This document shows, piece by piece, positions 18,125 through 26,446 of a stretch of 64,000 nucleotides of DNA (position 1 is the stretch's first letter; every line of letters starts with the position of its first letter). The stretch covers positions 124,001-188,000 of the forward strand of contig NZ_QWDC01000002.1 of NCBI RefSeq assembly GCF_003432115.1. The letters are read 5' to 3'. The DNA is from Mucilaginibacter conchicola. GTDB lineage: Bacteria > Bacteroidota > Bacteroidia > Sphingobacteriales > Sphingobacteriaceae. The translations under genes and the position numbers were made by a program. Under the pieces are notes generated by a model. That model ran no database searches. It worked only from the letters and a program-made list of their open reading frames with translations, and was not told the origin of the DNA.

Positions 18125-18892
18125 TTATATACCAAAAACGGCTTTAGAATTAGCTGTGGTAATTTCAGCCACTTCCTCAACAAATTTGTTATGCAGGTCG
18201 GCCACTTTTTGGGCTACATATATAAGATATGAGCTTTCGTTAGGCTTACCGCGATATGGTACCGGTGTTAAGTACGGCGAATCGGTTTCCAGCACAAGGT
18301 GTTTCAGTTCTATCTGCTCCACCACTTTATCAAGCCCGGCATTTTTGTAAGTCACCACGCCACCTATGCCAAGGTAAAAACCAAGATCTATAACCTTTTG
18401 GGCCTGCTCCAGCGTGCCACTAAAGCAATGGAATATGCCGCGCAATTTCTCATCCTGCTCATCAAGCAAAACCTGGTAAACCTCGTCAAAAGCATCGCGG
18501 CAGTGGATAACAATAGGCAGATCTAACGCTTTGGCCCACTTTATCTGCAGTTTAAAAGCTTGCACCTGTTGGGTAAGCGTAGTTTTATCCCAGTAAAGAT
18601 CAATACCAATCTCGCCAATGGCGTATATTTTATGCTGATGGATGGCAGGCTGAATAACCGCCAGTTCCTCTTCCCAGTCCTCTTTTACCGAGCATGGGTG
18701 CAGGCCCAGCATGGGGTAGCAATTATCCGGATATGCCTGCAACAACTCAAACATCATGGGTACCGATGCTGCATCTACATTGGGCAGAAATAGCCTGCCA
18801 ATGCCGTTCTGTTTACAACGCTGCATCAACTCATCGCGTTTGGCAGCATCCGCCTCATAATAGAGGTGTGTATGTGTATCTGTTAATACCAT
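18125..18892 (-). CDS. TatD-family metal-dependent hydrolase
   Basis: 255 residues, TIM-barrel amidohydrolase. Metal ligands are in TDTHTHLYY (H7, H9), EIGIDLYWD, VIHCRDAFDE and HCFSGTL, and the conserved ETDSPYLTPVPYRGKPNES near the C-terminus. TatD proteins are 3'-5' exonucleases or deoxyribonucleases acting in DNA repair and turnover. The gene is upstream of ansA by 41 bp. Family standard length and all ligands are present. Confidence 0.92.
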   Translation of the reverse strand: MVLTDTHTHLYYEADAAKRDELMQRCKQNGIGRLFLPNVDAASVPMMFELLQAYPDNCYPMLGLHPCSVKEDWEEELAVIQPAIHQHKIYAIGEIGIDLYWDKTTLTQQVQAFKLQIKWAKALDLPIVIHCRDAFDEVYQVLLDEQDEKLRGIFHCFSGTLEQAQKVIDLGFYLGIGGVVTYKNAGLDKVVEQIELKHLVLETDSPYLTPVPYRGKPNESSYLIYVAQKVADLHNKFVEEVAEITTANSKAVFGI

Positions 18893-18898
18893 GGCACA

Positions 18899-18931
18899 AA
18901 AATAAAAAAGCCTTCCGGTGCAGAAGGCTTT
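18899..18931 (-). terminator. Intrinsic terminator after the first FKBP gene
   Basis: Stem AAAGCCTTC (18907-18915) and GAAGGCTTT (18923-18931); on the minus strand it is followed by a T-rich run. It separates the FKBP gene from tatD. Confidence 0.88.
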
Positions 18932-18943
18932 TGGTATGTCATT

Positions 18944-19945
18944 TTAGTTTTTCTTTTTAGCGGTAACACGCTTTTTAACTGCGGTTTTCTTTTTGGTGGT
19001 AGTTGCCTTTGGCGCTGCCGCGTGTGGCACACGTACTACTTTCACCAATTCCAGATCAAATATCAGTGTAGAGAACGGCTTAATATCATTACCCGCCCCA
19101 CGCTCGCCATAGGCAAGGGTTGACGGGATAAGGAAAGTGGCTTTAGAACCTTCGTTAAGCAAAGCTAAACCTTCATCCCATCCCGGTATAACACGGCCGG
19201 AAGCCAGTGCAAAGCTGATAGGTTCATAATTGCGGCCAGGTTGTTGCAAACCGGCAGCTTTAGCATCAGCTTCAATGCTGCTGTCAAAAACTTTACCCTC
19301 AAGTGTGCGGCCTGTATAATTAACATACACGGTATCGCCTGCAAGCGGTTTTGGCTTGGTGCCAGCTTCTTTAATAATATATTTTAAACCCGACGCGGTA
19401 GTTTTGGGTGTTAACTTTTTCTCGGCAATGTATTTTGTAAGCAAACCAGCCTCTGCAATTTTTAACTTCTCGCCTTCGGCTTTTACCTTAGCCATGGCTG
19501 CATTACGTTCGGCCATAGCCTCATCAAGCGTTTGGGCCTTTATGATTTTTACGTTAAACACCACGTTGCTGCCTTTTTCAAAAATTGCCGGCATTTGAGC
19601 CTCATGCCCCTTATAGATAGAGTCGACAGGTATTTTCACGCAGGCACTGTCATTAACGCTCATCTGCTGAAAAATGTTCATCAGATCGGCAGGGTTAGTT
19701 GATGCCCTAACCTGCGTTTTAACCGGCTGGCCCTGTTTATAGGTACTAAACAAAACCGAATCTTTTCCATTTTTTTGTACCGCTTCAAAAGTGATCACAT
19801 CATTTTCGGTCAATTTGCGGCCGGGGTTCTTTGATATGATCTGGTACTCAACGCCTTTATCAGCCTTTTTAAATTGAGCAGGTGTTTGGGCAGAAGCACT
19901 TAATGCTGTTGCAGCAAATGCGATGGTGTAAATTATCTTTTTCAT
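18944..19945 (-). CDS. Periplasmic FKBP-type peptidyl-prolyl isomerase, Lys-rich tail
   Basis: 333 residues with a Sec signal peptide ending ~ASAQT. Residues ~25-140 form an N-terminal domain resembling a degenerate FKBP repeat. A helical linker (MAERNAAMAKVKAEGEKLK) leads to the FKBP domain (~185-300) with VYVNYTGRTLEGKVFDSS, VIPGWDEGLALLNEGSKATFLIPSTLAYG and LIFDLELVKV. It catalyses cis-trans isomerisation of prolyl bonds in the cell envelope. The C-terminal KKKTAVKKRVTAKKKN tail is unusual and might bind phospholipid, LPS or nucleic acid. The neighbour at 20000-20962 is a paralog of similar build, so a duplication is likely, with a terminator between them. Confidence 0.88.
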   Translation of the reverse strand: MKKIIYTIAFAATALSASAQTPAQFKKADKGVEYQIISKNPGRKLTENDVITFEAVQKNGKDSVLFSTYKQGQPVKTQVRASTNPADLMNIFQQMSVNDSACVKIPVDSIYKGHEAQMPAIFEKGSNVVFNVKIIKAQTLDEAMAERNAAMAKVKAEGEKLKIAEAGLLTKYIAEKKLTPKTTASGLKYIIKEAGTKPKPLAGDTVYVNYTGRTLEGKVFDSSIEADAKAAGLQQPGRNYEPISFALASGRVIPGWDEGLALLNEGSKATFLIPSTLAYGERGAGNDIKPFSTLIFDLELVKVVRVPHAAAPKATTTKKKTAVKKRVTAKKKN

Positions 19946-19950
19946 AGAAA

Positions 19951-19983
19951 TAAAAAAGCCTCTCCGGGTTTACCGGAGAGGCT
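19951..19983 (-). terminator. Terminator between the two FKBP genes
   Basis: 11-bp perfect stem AGCCTCTCCGG (19957-19967) and CCGGAGAGGCT (19973-19983), followed on the minus strand by six T. It ends the transcript of the second FKBP gene and sits directly in front of the first, so it may also act as an attenuator. Confidence 0.9.
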
Positions 19984-19999
19984 GTAAATTTTTAACTAA

Positions 20000-20962
20000 T
20001 TATCTCGCCGGCGGCAATGTTGGTTGCGGAGCCTTTGGAGCGTTAGGGTCAGTTTTAATGACATTTACTATCTCGATATCAAAAGTAAGTGGTGCAAATG
20101 CAGGGATTACACCGTTACCTATACCTTGCTCGCCGTAAGCAAGCTCAGATGGGATCACGAATACTGCTTTTGAACCTTTGTTTAATAACAATAAACCTTG
20201 TTCCCATCCCTGTATAACCTGGCCTGCACCAACCTTAACCTTGATAGGTGCATATTTGCGGCGCGGGTCATAACCTTTAACCTTCTTGGCATCTTCCGGG
20301 TTGCTGCTGTCAAATACTTTACCATCAAGCAACCTGCCTGTATAATTTAATACTGCGGTATCGCCATTTTGGATGTTTGGGCCACTACCAGGCTTGGTGA
20401 TCTGGTATTGGATGCCAGATGCAGTCTTGGTCATCTGCAGTTTTTTATCAGCAATAAATTTATTTATTGCGACAGGTTCCTTTTTCTGAGCGGCTTCTTT
20501 TAATGCGGCAAAGTAATCGCTGATATGCTTTTGGAAAACAGGATCAGTGGTGTTGCCTTTAGCGATCACTTTCTGAACTTTAATTTCATAAATAAGGTAT
20601 TTGCCTTTAAAGCCCGGAGGTTTTGGCTGGCCTTTTTTAAACATCGAGTCGATGTTTACTTTTATGGTTACGCTATCGCCTTCGCTAAGCAAAGGAAAAA
20701 TTGCAGTGATATCACCTTTACGTTGAGGTTTTTGGTAGATAAGCGGTGCAGGGCGGCCCATATCATAAGTACTGCCCATTACAGAGTCGGCTTCGTTTTT
20801 TAATACCAGGTCGGCACTTACAAAGTCGCCTTCTTTAATGGTAGCGCCAGATTTATCAGTACGAAAGCTGTAAAGCAAACCACCGTCGGCCTGTTTAAAA
20901 CCGCTTTTGCAGCTTGCAAACGCCAATGCGGCAACTGCCATTATCACTAAATTCTTTCTCAT
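20000..20962 (-). CDS. FKBP-type peptidyl-prolyl isomerase lipoprotein
   Basis: 320 residues. A lipobox FASC places the lipidated Cys at 18. The N-terminal ~120 residues are again a degenerate FKBP-like domain with SMFKKGQPKPPGFKGKYLIY; a helical segment (SDYFAALKEAAQKKEPV) links it to the active FKBP domain (GDTAVLNYTGRLLDGKVFDSS, VIQGWEQGLLLLNKGSKAVF, LAYGEQG). It ends in a Pro-rich tail (PNAPKAPQPTLPP). The gene starts 14 bp after the upstream DHH phosphoesterase, so it is in an operon with it. Its paralog follows after a strong terminator. One copy is lipid anchored and the other soluble, suggesting division of labour at the periplasm. Confidence 0.88.
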   Translation of the reverse strand: MRKNLVIMAVAALAFASCKSGFKQADGGLLYSFRTDKSGATIKEGDFVSADLVLKNEADSVMGSTYDMGRPAPLIYQKPQRKGDITAIFPLLSEGDSVTIKVNIDSMFKKGQPKPPGFKGKYLIYEIKVQKVIAKGNTTDPVFQKHISDYFAALKEAAQKKEPVAINKFIADKKLQMTKTASGIQYQITKPGSGPNIQNGDTAVLNYTGRLLDGKVFDSSNPEDAKKVKGYDPRRKYAPIKVKVGAGQVIQGWEQGLLLLNKGSKAVFVIPSELAYGEQGIGNGVIPAFAPLTFDIEIVNVIKTDPNAPKAPQPTLPPAR

Positions 20963-20976
20963 TTCTCTTTTTGATG

Positions 20977-21990
20977 TTACTGTATTAATAGTTTTTTATA
21001 CTCGGGTAATATTGATTTAAATTTCTCTACGGTAGCCTCTAATGATTCATCAGACTGCCCCCCTGCAGCATTGCGATGACCTCCACCGGCAAAGTATTTC
21101 TTGCAGATCTCATTGGCCGGAAACTCGCCTTTTGAACGCAGTGATAGCTTAACCCTATCTGTACGCTCAACAATAAACGCTGCTAAACGGATACTGGCAA
21201 TAGATAGTGCATAGTTCACAATACCTTCGGTATCGCCGGTATTAACGTCAAAACGTTGCAAATCTTGTTTGTTGACCGAGATAATGGCCGTATTAAACTC
21301 GGGCAGTATCTCTAAACAGTTTGCTAAACAATGGCCCAGGAAACGTAAGCGGTTTTCTGATGCGCTGTTGTAAACCAGTTCGTGAATGCGCGAGTTATTG
21401 GCACCTGCATCAATCAGGTCGGCAACTATGCGGTGCACATCTGATGTTGTATTTGGCAGGCGGAACGATGCCGAATCTGTCATGATACCTGTGTAAAGGC
21501 AGGTGGCAACATCTTTATTTATTAATGCGCGGTTATTTAGCTGATCAACAATAAAGGTATAAACCAGTTGCGCAGCTGCACATGCATTGATATCCCAGTG
21601 GCGGTAATCGTCAAAATCCTCAGGCTCCAGGTGATGGTCAATCATCACTTTGTATGCAGTGGTTTGGCGTACCAGTTCGCCCAGTTCATTTATGCGGTTA
21701 AGCGAATTAAAATCAAGGCAGAAGATGATCTCGGCCTCGGCTACCAGTTTTGCAGAAAGTTCTTGCTGTTGTGTAAAGATAACCACCTCTTCGTTACCCG
21801 GCATCCATGTTAAAAAATCGGGGTAATCTGTAGGGGTGATAACTGTTGTGTGGTGCCCTTGCTGTATCAGGTAATTATATAATCCTAACGACGAGCCCAT
21901 AGCGTCTCCATCCGGTTTATGATGGGTGGTAATTACTACTTTGCGTGGCCGGGATAAGAAATCTGTAAGCGAGGCTAAATCCAACATCAA
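20977..21990 (-). CDS. nrnA: DHH/DHHA1 phosphoesterase (NrnA-like oligoribonuclease/pAp phosphatase)
   Basis: 337 residues. Catalytic motifs are H-H-K-P-D-G-D-A near 22-29, FCLDFNSLNRI, DHHLEPEDF (the DHH), and the C-terminal GGGHRNAAGG for DHHA1 substrate binding. NrnA removes short RNA fragments and dephosphorylates pAp to AMP, important for sulfur assimilation. Family length is normal, and the assignment to NrnA rather than GdpP rests on the absence of PAS and GGDEF domains. Its 3' end is 14 bp before the FKBP lipoprotein gene. A divergent ndk gene lies on the other side, and the gap holds a good promoter for ndk. Confidence 0.85.
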   Translation of the reverse strand: MMLDLASLTDFLSRPRKVVITTHHKPDGDAMGSSLGLYNYLIQQGHHTTVITPTDYPDFLTWMPGNEEVVIFTQQQELSAKLVAEAEIIFCLDFNSLNRINELGELVRQTTAYKVMIDHHLEPEDFDDYRHWDINACAAAQLVYTFIVDQLNNRALINKDVATCLYTGIMTDSASFRLPNTTSDVHRIVADLIDAGANNSRIHELVYNSASENRLRFLGHCLANCLEILPEFNTAIISVNKQDLQRFDVNTGDTEGIVNYALSIASIRLAAFIVERTDRVKLSLRSKGEFPANEICKKYFAGGGHRNAAGGQSDESLEATVEKFKSILPEYKKLLIQ

Positions 21991-22054
21991 TTTTTAAAGA
22001 AGGCAAAGCTAAATAAATTAATTAAAAACCGGCATTATATTTAAAAGCGAAGGC

Positions 22055-22085
22055 TTTAAGTTTCAGTAATAAAAACTTAATTTTG
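22055..22085 (+). promoter_or_regulatory. Promoter of ndk
   Basis: TTTA at 22055-22058, then 19 bases, then TAATTTTG at 22078-22085, a perfect match to the Bacteroidota TAnnTTTG -7 element. It lies 30 bases before the ndk ATG. Confidence 0.65.
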
Positions 22086-22115
22086 CGGCCTTAAATTACA
22101 ACGTATAATTATACC

Positions 22116-22535
22116 ATGGCAACTAACAGAACTTTTACGATGATAAAGCCGGATGCGGTAGCAAATGGCCACATGGGCGCAATACTTGACCAGATCACTA
22201 AAGCTGGCTTTAAAGTGATAGCCCTTAAATACACTGCGCTATCTGCAGAAAAAGCAGGTGAGTTTTACGCAGTACACAGCGAGCGCGGCTTCTTTAACGA
22301 CCTGGTTGCTTTCATGACATCGGGCCCAATTGTAGCAGCTATCCTTGAAAAAGATAACGCTATTGAAGATTTCCGTAAACTTATTGGCGCTACAGACCCA
22401 AGCAAGGCAGAAGAAGGTACTATCCGTAACCGCTTTGCAAAATCAATCGATGCAAATGCTATACACGGATCTGACTCTGATGAAAATGCCGCAATTGAAG
22501 GAAATTTCTTTTTCTCGGCTTTTGAGCGTTTTTAA
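22116..22535 (+). CDS. ndk: Nucleoside diphosphate kinase
   Basis: 139 residues. The nucleotide-binding K11 lies in [14 protein letters not shown] and the phospho-accepting H117 in [15 protein letters not shown]. It balances NTP pools by transferring the gamma phosphate from ATP to NDPs. All conserved residues and the usual short bacterial length are present. Single gene with its own promoter and a strong terminator. Confidence 0.97.
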   Translation: MATNRTFTMIKPDAVANGHMGAILDQITKAGFKVIALKYTALSAEKAGEFYAVHSERGFFNDLVAFMTSGPIVAAILEKDNAIEDFRKLIGATDPSKAEEGTIRNRFAKSIDANAIHGSDSDENAAIEGNFFFSAFERF

Positions 22536-22560
22536 GCATTAAGAAACACCAAACACAACA

Positions 22561-22594
22561 AAAGGTTGTAACTTAATTTGTTACAACCTTTTTT
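22561..22594 (+). terminator. Intrinsic terminator of ndk
   Basis: 12-bp perfect stem AAAGGTTGTAAC (22561-22572) and GTTACAACCTTT (22580-22591), 7-base loop, T run. Confidence 0.93.
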
Positions 22595-22676
22595 ATGGCA
22601 TTTATTTTGTTTTGTTAAAGTTGATTTTCTATCTTTACAAGACAAAGGCCATATACCTTAGCAAAAACCAATTACC

Positions 22677-22877
22677 ATGAAATTAGTATTCAAATACATT
22701 ATTTACTCAATTATCATAATAGGTATTGTTGTGGCATCTATGGATATCTTCCGCAATCACCCGGAAGCACAGTTTGCTTTCATCTTCCCGGGTATCTTTA
22801 TGCTGGCGTTTTCTCAGATAATGGATGATAGCTTCCGTAAAGCTATGCATCGCTTGCGCCTTTCTCGCGGCAGATAA
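22677..22877 (+). CDS. Small two-helix membrane protein, unknown
   Basis: 66 residues. A first hydrophobic helix (KYIIYSIIIIGIVVASM, ~5-22) and a second (FAFIFPGIFMLAFSQIM, ~33-49) are linked by a short polar loop; the C-terminus MHRLRLSRGR is strongly basic. No family recognised. Convergent with the DUF721 gene 4 bp away. Codon use looks like its neighbours, and the length and hydropathy support a real gene. Confidence 0.6.
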   Translation: MKLVFKYIIYSIIIIGIVVASMDIFRNHPEAQFAFIFPGIFMLAFSQIMDDSFRKAMHRLRLSRGR

Positions 22878-22881
22878 TCTT

Positions 22882-23172
22882 TTACAAGAATATCATATCG
22901 TCTATTAAAGTACTTTTAGCTTCGTCGTTTATCTTCTGGATGATCTGGTGACGCATCATTACTAATTCGTTTTTTATTACCGACGATTCGATACGAAGGA
23001 ATAATTTCTTATCGCGTATAAACAGTTCTTTGGTGCGGTTTGCTACGCTTTTGCCCACAATATCGGGCCAGGCAGCCACAACATGCGTTTCATCAAAACG
23101 GCGTTTAATTTTGTACACATTAAGCATTTGCTCAATGGCATCTTTTAATGATTTGTCGTTTGCCTTACGCAT
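22882..23172 (-). CDS. DUF721 / DciA-like protein
   Basis: 96 residues. Starts with KANDKSLKDAIEQMLNVY, then RFDETHVVAAWPDIVGKSVANRT, the conserved DUF721 core. Some DUF721 proteins (DciA) load the replicative helicase in bacteria without DnaC; this applies by family only. Its start overlaps the end of recF by 8 bp, so the pair is translationally coupled. The recF-DUF721 neighbourhood is common in many phyla. Confidence 0.85.
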   Translation of the reverse strand: MRKANDKSLKDAIEQMLNVYKIKRRFDETHVVAAWPDIVGKSVANRTKELFIRDKKLFLRIESSVIKNELVMMRHQIIQKINDEAKSTLIDDMIFL

Positions 23173-24265
23173 CTATATTCCCCTCTGTTACCTTAAATAG
23201 TTTTACATCCACGTTTATCCTGTCAAAGATAGCTTTTACCCGCTCCATACTGGTATCGGTAATAAAAACCTGCCCAAAATTGTTGTTTGATACCATTTGC
23301 ATCAACTTGGTAACGCGGTTCTCATCAAGCTTATCAAAAATATCATCTAACAGCAGCAACGGCTTAAAGCCTTTGTTTTGAGTAAGGAAGGTATATTGAG
23401 CCAACTTCAATGCTATCAGAAAAGATTTCTGTTGCCCCTGCGAGCCAAACTTTTTCATGGCCATGCCATGGATGTTAAACTGCAGGTCATCTCGGTGGAT
23501 ACCCAACGACGTGCGCTCCAGTACTCTATCGCGCTCCATATTCTTTTTAAGGATGTTTGCAAAGTTATCCTGCAACAGCGGAGATTCATACGCCAGCTCC
23601 ACCTTCTCCGCATCCTGACTCAAGAATTGATAATGCTGATTAAAAATCTCTGTAAACACATCCATAAAAGCACGGCGCTTTTCAAATATGCGCGTGCCCG
23701 ATGCTACCAGTTGGTCATCGTAAATACTCAACAGTTCAGGGTCATACCTTCCGGTATCGGCTATTTGCTTCAGCAAGCTGTTACGGTTAGCCAGCACTTT
23801 GTTATACGCTATCAGCTCATCCAGGTATTTACTATCTGTTTGTGAGATAACATTATCGATAAACTTGCGGCGCTCCTCGCTTCCCTCAATAATAATACTG
23901 ATATCATAAGGCGATATCATCACCAAAGGCAATAAACCAATATGATCTGCCAGCCGCTGATAATCTTTCTTGTTGCGTTTAAACTGTTTTTTTTGATTAC
24001 GCTTTACCCCACAGGCCACAACTTCTTTCCCGCCGTTCTTTTGGAAAGTACCGTTAATCATAAAGAAATCAGTCCCCTGCTTTATCTGCTGGCTATCAAT
24101 GGGGTTAAAATAGCTTTTGCAAAGCGATAGGTAATGCACCGCATCCAGCAAATTGGTTTTGCCTGCACCGTTGTTACCCACAAAGGCATTCACCCCTTCA
24201 GAAAGGGACAATTCGGCCTCGGCGTAGTTTTTAAAGTTGATGAAAGAGAGGTGCTGCAGGTACAT
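23165..24265 (-). CDS. recF: DNA replication/repair protein RecF
   Basis: 366 residues when started at the ATG at 24265 (MYLQHLSFINFKNYAEAELS). SMC-like ATPase with Walker A GNNGAGKTN (30-38), the signature SQGQQKSF and Walker B LLLLDDIFDKLD. It binds gapped DNA and helps load RecA. An upstream in-frame ATG at 24352 would add 29 residues, but those lie inside a dispersed repeat (see rejected list). It overlaps the DUF721 gene by 8 bp. Length is typical, and motif order is complete. Confidence 0.93.
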   Translation of the reverse strand: MYLQHLSFINFKNYAEAELSLSEGVNAFVGNNGAGKTNLLDAVHYLSLCKSYFNPIDSQQIKQGTDFFMINGTFQKNGGKEVVACGVKRNQKKQFKRNKKDYQRLADHIGLLPLVMISPYDISIIIEGSEERRKFIDNVISQTDSKYLDELIAYNKVLANRNSLLKQIADTGRYDPELLSIYDDQLVASGTRIFEKRRAFMDVFTEIFNQHYQFLSQDAEKVELAYESPLLQDNFANILKKNMERDRVLERTSLGIHRDDLQFNIHGMAMKKFGSQGQQKSFLIALKLAQYTFLTQNKGFKPLLLLDDIFDKLDENRVTKLMQMVSNNNFGQVFITDTSMERVKAIFDRINVDVKLFKVTEGNIDA

Positions 24266-24299
24266 ATTGAGGGTAGCAAATTTACAGTTTTTATTTGGG

Positions 24300-24400
24300 A
24301 CTCGCCCCCTACCCCTTCTCTGCTTCGCAAAGAGGGGATGATTATTTTTCAACGTACCTTACTCTCTTTTTGCGCAGCAAAGAGAGAGTCGACGAGCGTA
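24300..24400. repeat. Degenerate family C repeat
   Basis: ACTCGCCCCCTACCCCTTCT at its left end and GAGAGAGTCGACGAGCG at its right end resemble the termini of the better copies at 29495, 40806 and 58536, with internal TTGCGCAGCAAAGAGAGAG like CGCAGAGAGGG. Family C spans ~125-135 bp in full copies. It lies in the 365-bp gap upstream of recF together with family B1, so this gap is nearly all repeat. Confidence 0.55.
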
Positions 24401-24405
24401 ACTTC

Positions 24406-24502
24406 CCAACCGTCATTGCGAGGAGCGACAGCGACATGGCAATCCCCGACCTACAGAGCCGCCCTGTAAATCGGGGATTGCTACGCTCGCAATGACGGTT
24501 GG
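24406..24502. repeat. Dispersed inverted repeat, family B copy 1
   Basis: Perfect 17-bp terminal inverted repeats: CCAACCGTCATTGCGAG (24406-24422) and CTCGCAATGACGGTTGG (24486-24502). Inner arms GCAATCCCCGA (24439-24449) and TCGGGGATTGC (24471-24481) also pair, so the whole 97 bp can form one long hairpin. Copies at 38566-38677 and 43901-44004 share the TCATTGCGA ends. Confidence 0.85.
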
Positions 24503-24630
24503 AAAAATCAGAAATAATACCGCAAACACATTCCCCCTTCATCAGTTTAAAGCCATATATATTATTTTTTTCTGTTTCATATTAAACTTTATTGCCGTAA
24601 TAATATCAATACACTAAATACTAAGTACAC

Positions 24631-25317
24631 ATGAAAAAATTACTTTTAATAGCCGCATTCGCAATAACAAGCCTGGGTGCATTTGCACAAACTGCTGATC
24701 TTCGCCGTAAAATTGAAGTAACCGGCGTTGCAGAGCAGGAGGTTACTCCCGATATTATTAATGTAAGTATCTCGCTTAAAGAATACATGAGCGGTAAAAC
24801 CAAAGTGACCATTACCCAACTGGAGCAACAATTGGAGAAAGCGGTTGCACAGGCCGGTATAGCTAAAGAAGACTTCACGGTGAACAGCCTGTCGTCATGG
24901 AACTACGCTACCGAAAAGAAAAAGAACCCCGACTTTTTGGCAAGCAAAACCTACGGCATCAAATTTCATGATCTGAATAAGTTTAACCAAATACTGGCTA
25001 AGCTGGATGCAAAAGGTATCCAATCTACCAATATTGATAGCTACGATTACTCTAAGATAAATGAGGTAAAAAACAAGCTAAAATTGCAGGCTTTGATCTC
25101 TGCACGCGATAAAGCAGCTTACCTGGTAAATGGCTTAGGCGACAAACTGGGCAGTGCGCTTAATATCACCGAGAATGATAACAGCAGCTTTCCGCAACCA
25201 CGTATGTACATGATGGCAAAAACTGCAATGGCTGCCGATGCTACACCAGAATCAGACATTGATGTTCGCAAGATCAAGCTTAGCTTCCAGATCAATGCAG
25301 TGTTCGAGATAAAATAA
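24631..25317 (+). CDS. Secreted SIMPL-domain protein (DUF541)
   Basis: 228 residues with a Sec signal (MKKLLLIAAFAITSLGAFAQ). The SIMPL domain begins at ~28 with KIEVTGVAEQEVTPDIINVSISL, followed by the two alternating beta-alpha units: YGIKFHDLNKFNQILAKLDAKGI, SYDYSKINEVKNKLKLQALISARDKA. Such proteins are periplasmic; YggE and BP26 homologs reduce oxidative stress or form channel-like rings, but the function is not settled. Single gene with a terminator. Its upstream gap contains only repeats C and B and no evident operator. Confidence 0.88.
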   Translation: MKKLLLIAAFAITSLGAFAQTADLRRKIEVTGVAEQEVTPDIINVSISLKEYMSGKTKVTITQLEQQLEKAVAQAGIAKEDFTVNSLSSWNYATEKKKNPDFLASKTYGIKFHDLNKFNQILAKLDAKGIQSTNIDSYDYSKINEVKNKLKLQALISARDKAAYLVNGLGDKLGSALNITENDNSSFPQPRMYMMAKTAMAADATPESDIDVRKIKLSFQINAVFEIK

Positions 25318-25340
25318 TTACATCAACATATATATAAATT

Positions 25341-25371
25341 AAACGGCGGGCTGGTTAGTCTGCCGTTTTTT
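25341..25371 (+). terminator. Intrinsic terminator of the SIMPL gene
   Basis: AAACGGC (25341-25347) pairs with GCCGTTT (25362-25368), with extra pairing inside the loop, then T run. Confidence 0.75.
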
Positions 25372-25428
25372 GTTGGCAAACATTTAAATTAGGGGCAGGT
25401 TATTATTAAACATCAATACCCCGAAACC

Positions 25429-25659
25429 ATGAAAACATTCAAATATTTTGCAGGTGTATTAGCATTATCGGCAGCTTTAACCGCCTGCGGCGACGGTAAA
25501 AAATCTACTACAGGTAACACGCAGGATACAACTGCCAAAACCGACACCACCTCTTTAACAACCGCGCCAACTGATACTTCAAAGGCTGACAGTGGCAAGA
25601 CAACAGCACCCGCAAACAATACCGCTGTTGATACATCAGACGCCCGGCCTGTACATTAA
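25429..25659 (+). CDS. Small Thr/Asp-rich lipoprotein
   Basis: 76 residues. Lipobox LTAC with Cys20, then an unstructured linker of Thr, Asp, Ser and Lys (TTAKTDTTSLTTAPTDTSKA) that ends in ARPVH. No folded domain, so it is probably an envelope spacer or O-glycosylated tail. Bacteroidota O-glycosylation uses D-S/T-(A/I/L/M/T/V) motifs; DTT and DTS occur here. No known family. Confidence 0.62.
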   Translation: MKTFKYFAGVLALSAALTACGDGKKSTTGNTQDTTAKTDTTSLTTAPTDTSKADSGKTTAPANNTAVDTSDARPVH

Positions 25660-25693
25660 CAGTAACCCTTTGGCAATTAGTGCGTATAAAGGG

Positions 25694-25724
25694 TTGACAT
25701 TATAAAATTTACATTTTATATTTA
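25694..25724 (+). promoter_or_regulatory. Candidate promoter
   Basis: TTG (25694-25696) in TTGACA, 20 bases, then TATATTTA (25717-25724), a near match to TAnnTTTG, 22 bases before the ATG of the next gene. Confidence 0.4.
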
Positions 25725-25746
25725 CCTGCCCCTTAATTGATTAGCA

Positions 25747-26160
25747 ATGATACGTACCCGTTCCAAAAAAGTACTTTTGGTAGCGCCGAACACTTTCCCC
25801 GACCAGTTACTGGCCGAGTACGATAACGTAAAACATATTTCGGCCCTCACCGCAATATTCCCGTCGATACACGAGCTGCAACCCCACGTAATTTTGTTTG
25901 ACCATGCACACATGGGCGACCAGATGGAACGCGTGTTGCGCCGCCTGCAATCGAATGTTTTTTACAAGAGCATCAAAATTTGCTGCTACAAGCAAAAAGA
26001 AAGCCCCCGCGCCGACTCTACACTGAAAGTTTTGGGCGTACAGCACATGATATACCACGAAGATCTTCAAAAGGTATCAAAAAGCAACGCTACCCTCAGT
26101 GCCATCAACAATATTATTGATGCATCGCTGCTTAAATGGGTAGCAGGGGTTGGGAATTGA
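25747..26160 (+). CDS. Stand-alone receiver-like protein, unknown
   Basis: 137 residues. The fold looks like a two-component receiver: KKVLLVAPNTFP, then PSIHELQPHVILFDHAHMGD (D51-D54 region, phospho-acceptor position occupied by Asp in LFDHAHM), IKICCYKQKES and a Lys near VLGVQHMIYHEDLQK. But the usual acidic pocket and Thr/Lys positions are only partly recognised, so it may be a degenerate receiver or an unrelated Rossmann-like protein. No kinase or output domain is beside it. It sits 286 bp before bshA, and that gap is filled by repeat A1. Confidence 0.5.
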   Translation: MIRTRSKKVLLVAPNTFPDQLLAEYDNVKHISALTAIFPSIHELQPHVILFDHAHMGDQMERVLRRLQSNVFYKSIKICCYKQKESPRADSTLKVLGVQHMIYHEDLQKVSKSNATLSAINNIIDASLLKWVAGVGN

Positions 26161-26179
26161 GATATAATTAAAAAAACAC

Positions 26180-26304
26180 GTCATTTCGAACGAGCGTATT
26201 GAGGAGAAATCTTCTACGCAAGATGCTTACATGCGCTTGTCGCTTACAGAAGATTTCTCGTCGTTCCTTCACACCACCCCACCCTTCTGCTCTGTCGAAA
26301 TGAC
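26180..26304. repeat. Dispersed inverted repeat, family A copy 1
   Basis: GTCATTTCGA (26180-26189) pairs with TCGAAATGAC (26295-26304), and inside it GAGAAATCTTCT (26204-26215) pairs perfectly with AGAAGATTTCTC (26248-26259). Copies at 56055-56140 and 62601-62693 have the same ends and AGATTTCT inner arms. It fills most of the gap between the receiver-like gene and bshA. Confidence 0.85.
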
Positions 26305-26446
26305 AGGATGCTTAAATTCTGATTCAGAATCCCCACAATCATTTTACACACCTGTAACACATTTATAATAAAATGCTGTTAAACTTGCATGCTCTTTGGA
26401 AGGGGTGTACAAAGCCTGCCAGGAGGGCTTAAATCTTTCGATATCA

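Noticed and set aside
24266..24352. Longer recF start
   Set aside because: The added 29 residues (Arg/Gly/Lys-rich) are encoded near or in the family C repeat; RecF proteins normally begin at MYLxxLxxxNFKNY.
24295..24542. Three ORFs of 66-111 residues around 24.3-24.5 kb
   Set aside because: They run through the inverted repeats C and B1 on both strands, a common artefact of long hairpins.
26396..26446. Longer bshA start at a TTG
   Set aside because: BshA proteins begin with MKIGIVCYPTFGGSG; the extra 17 residues show no conservation.
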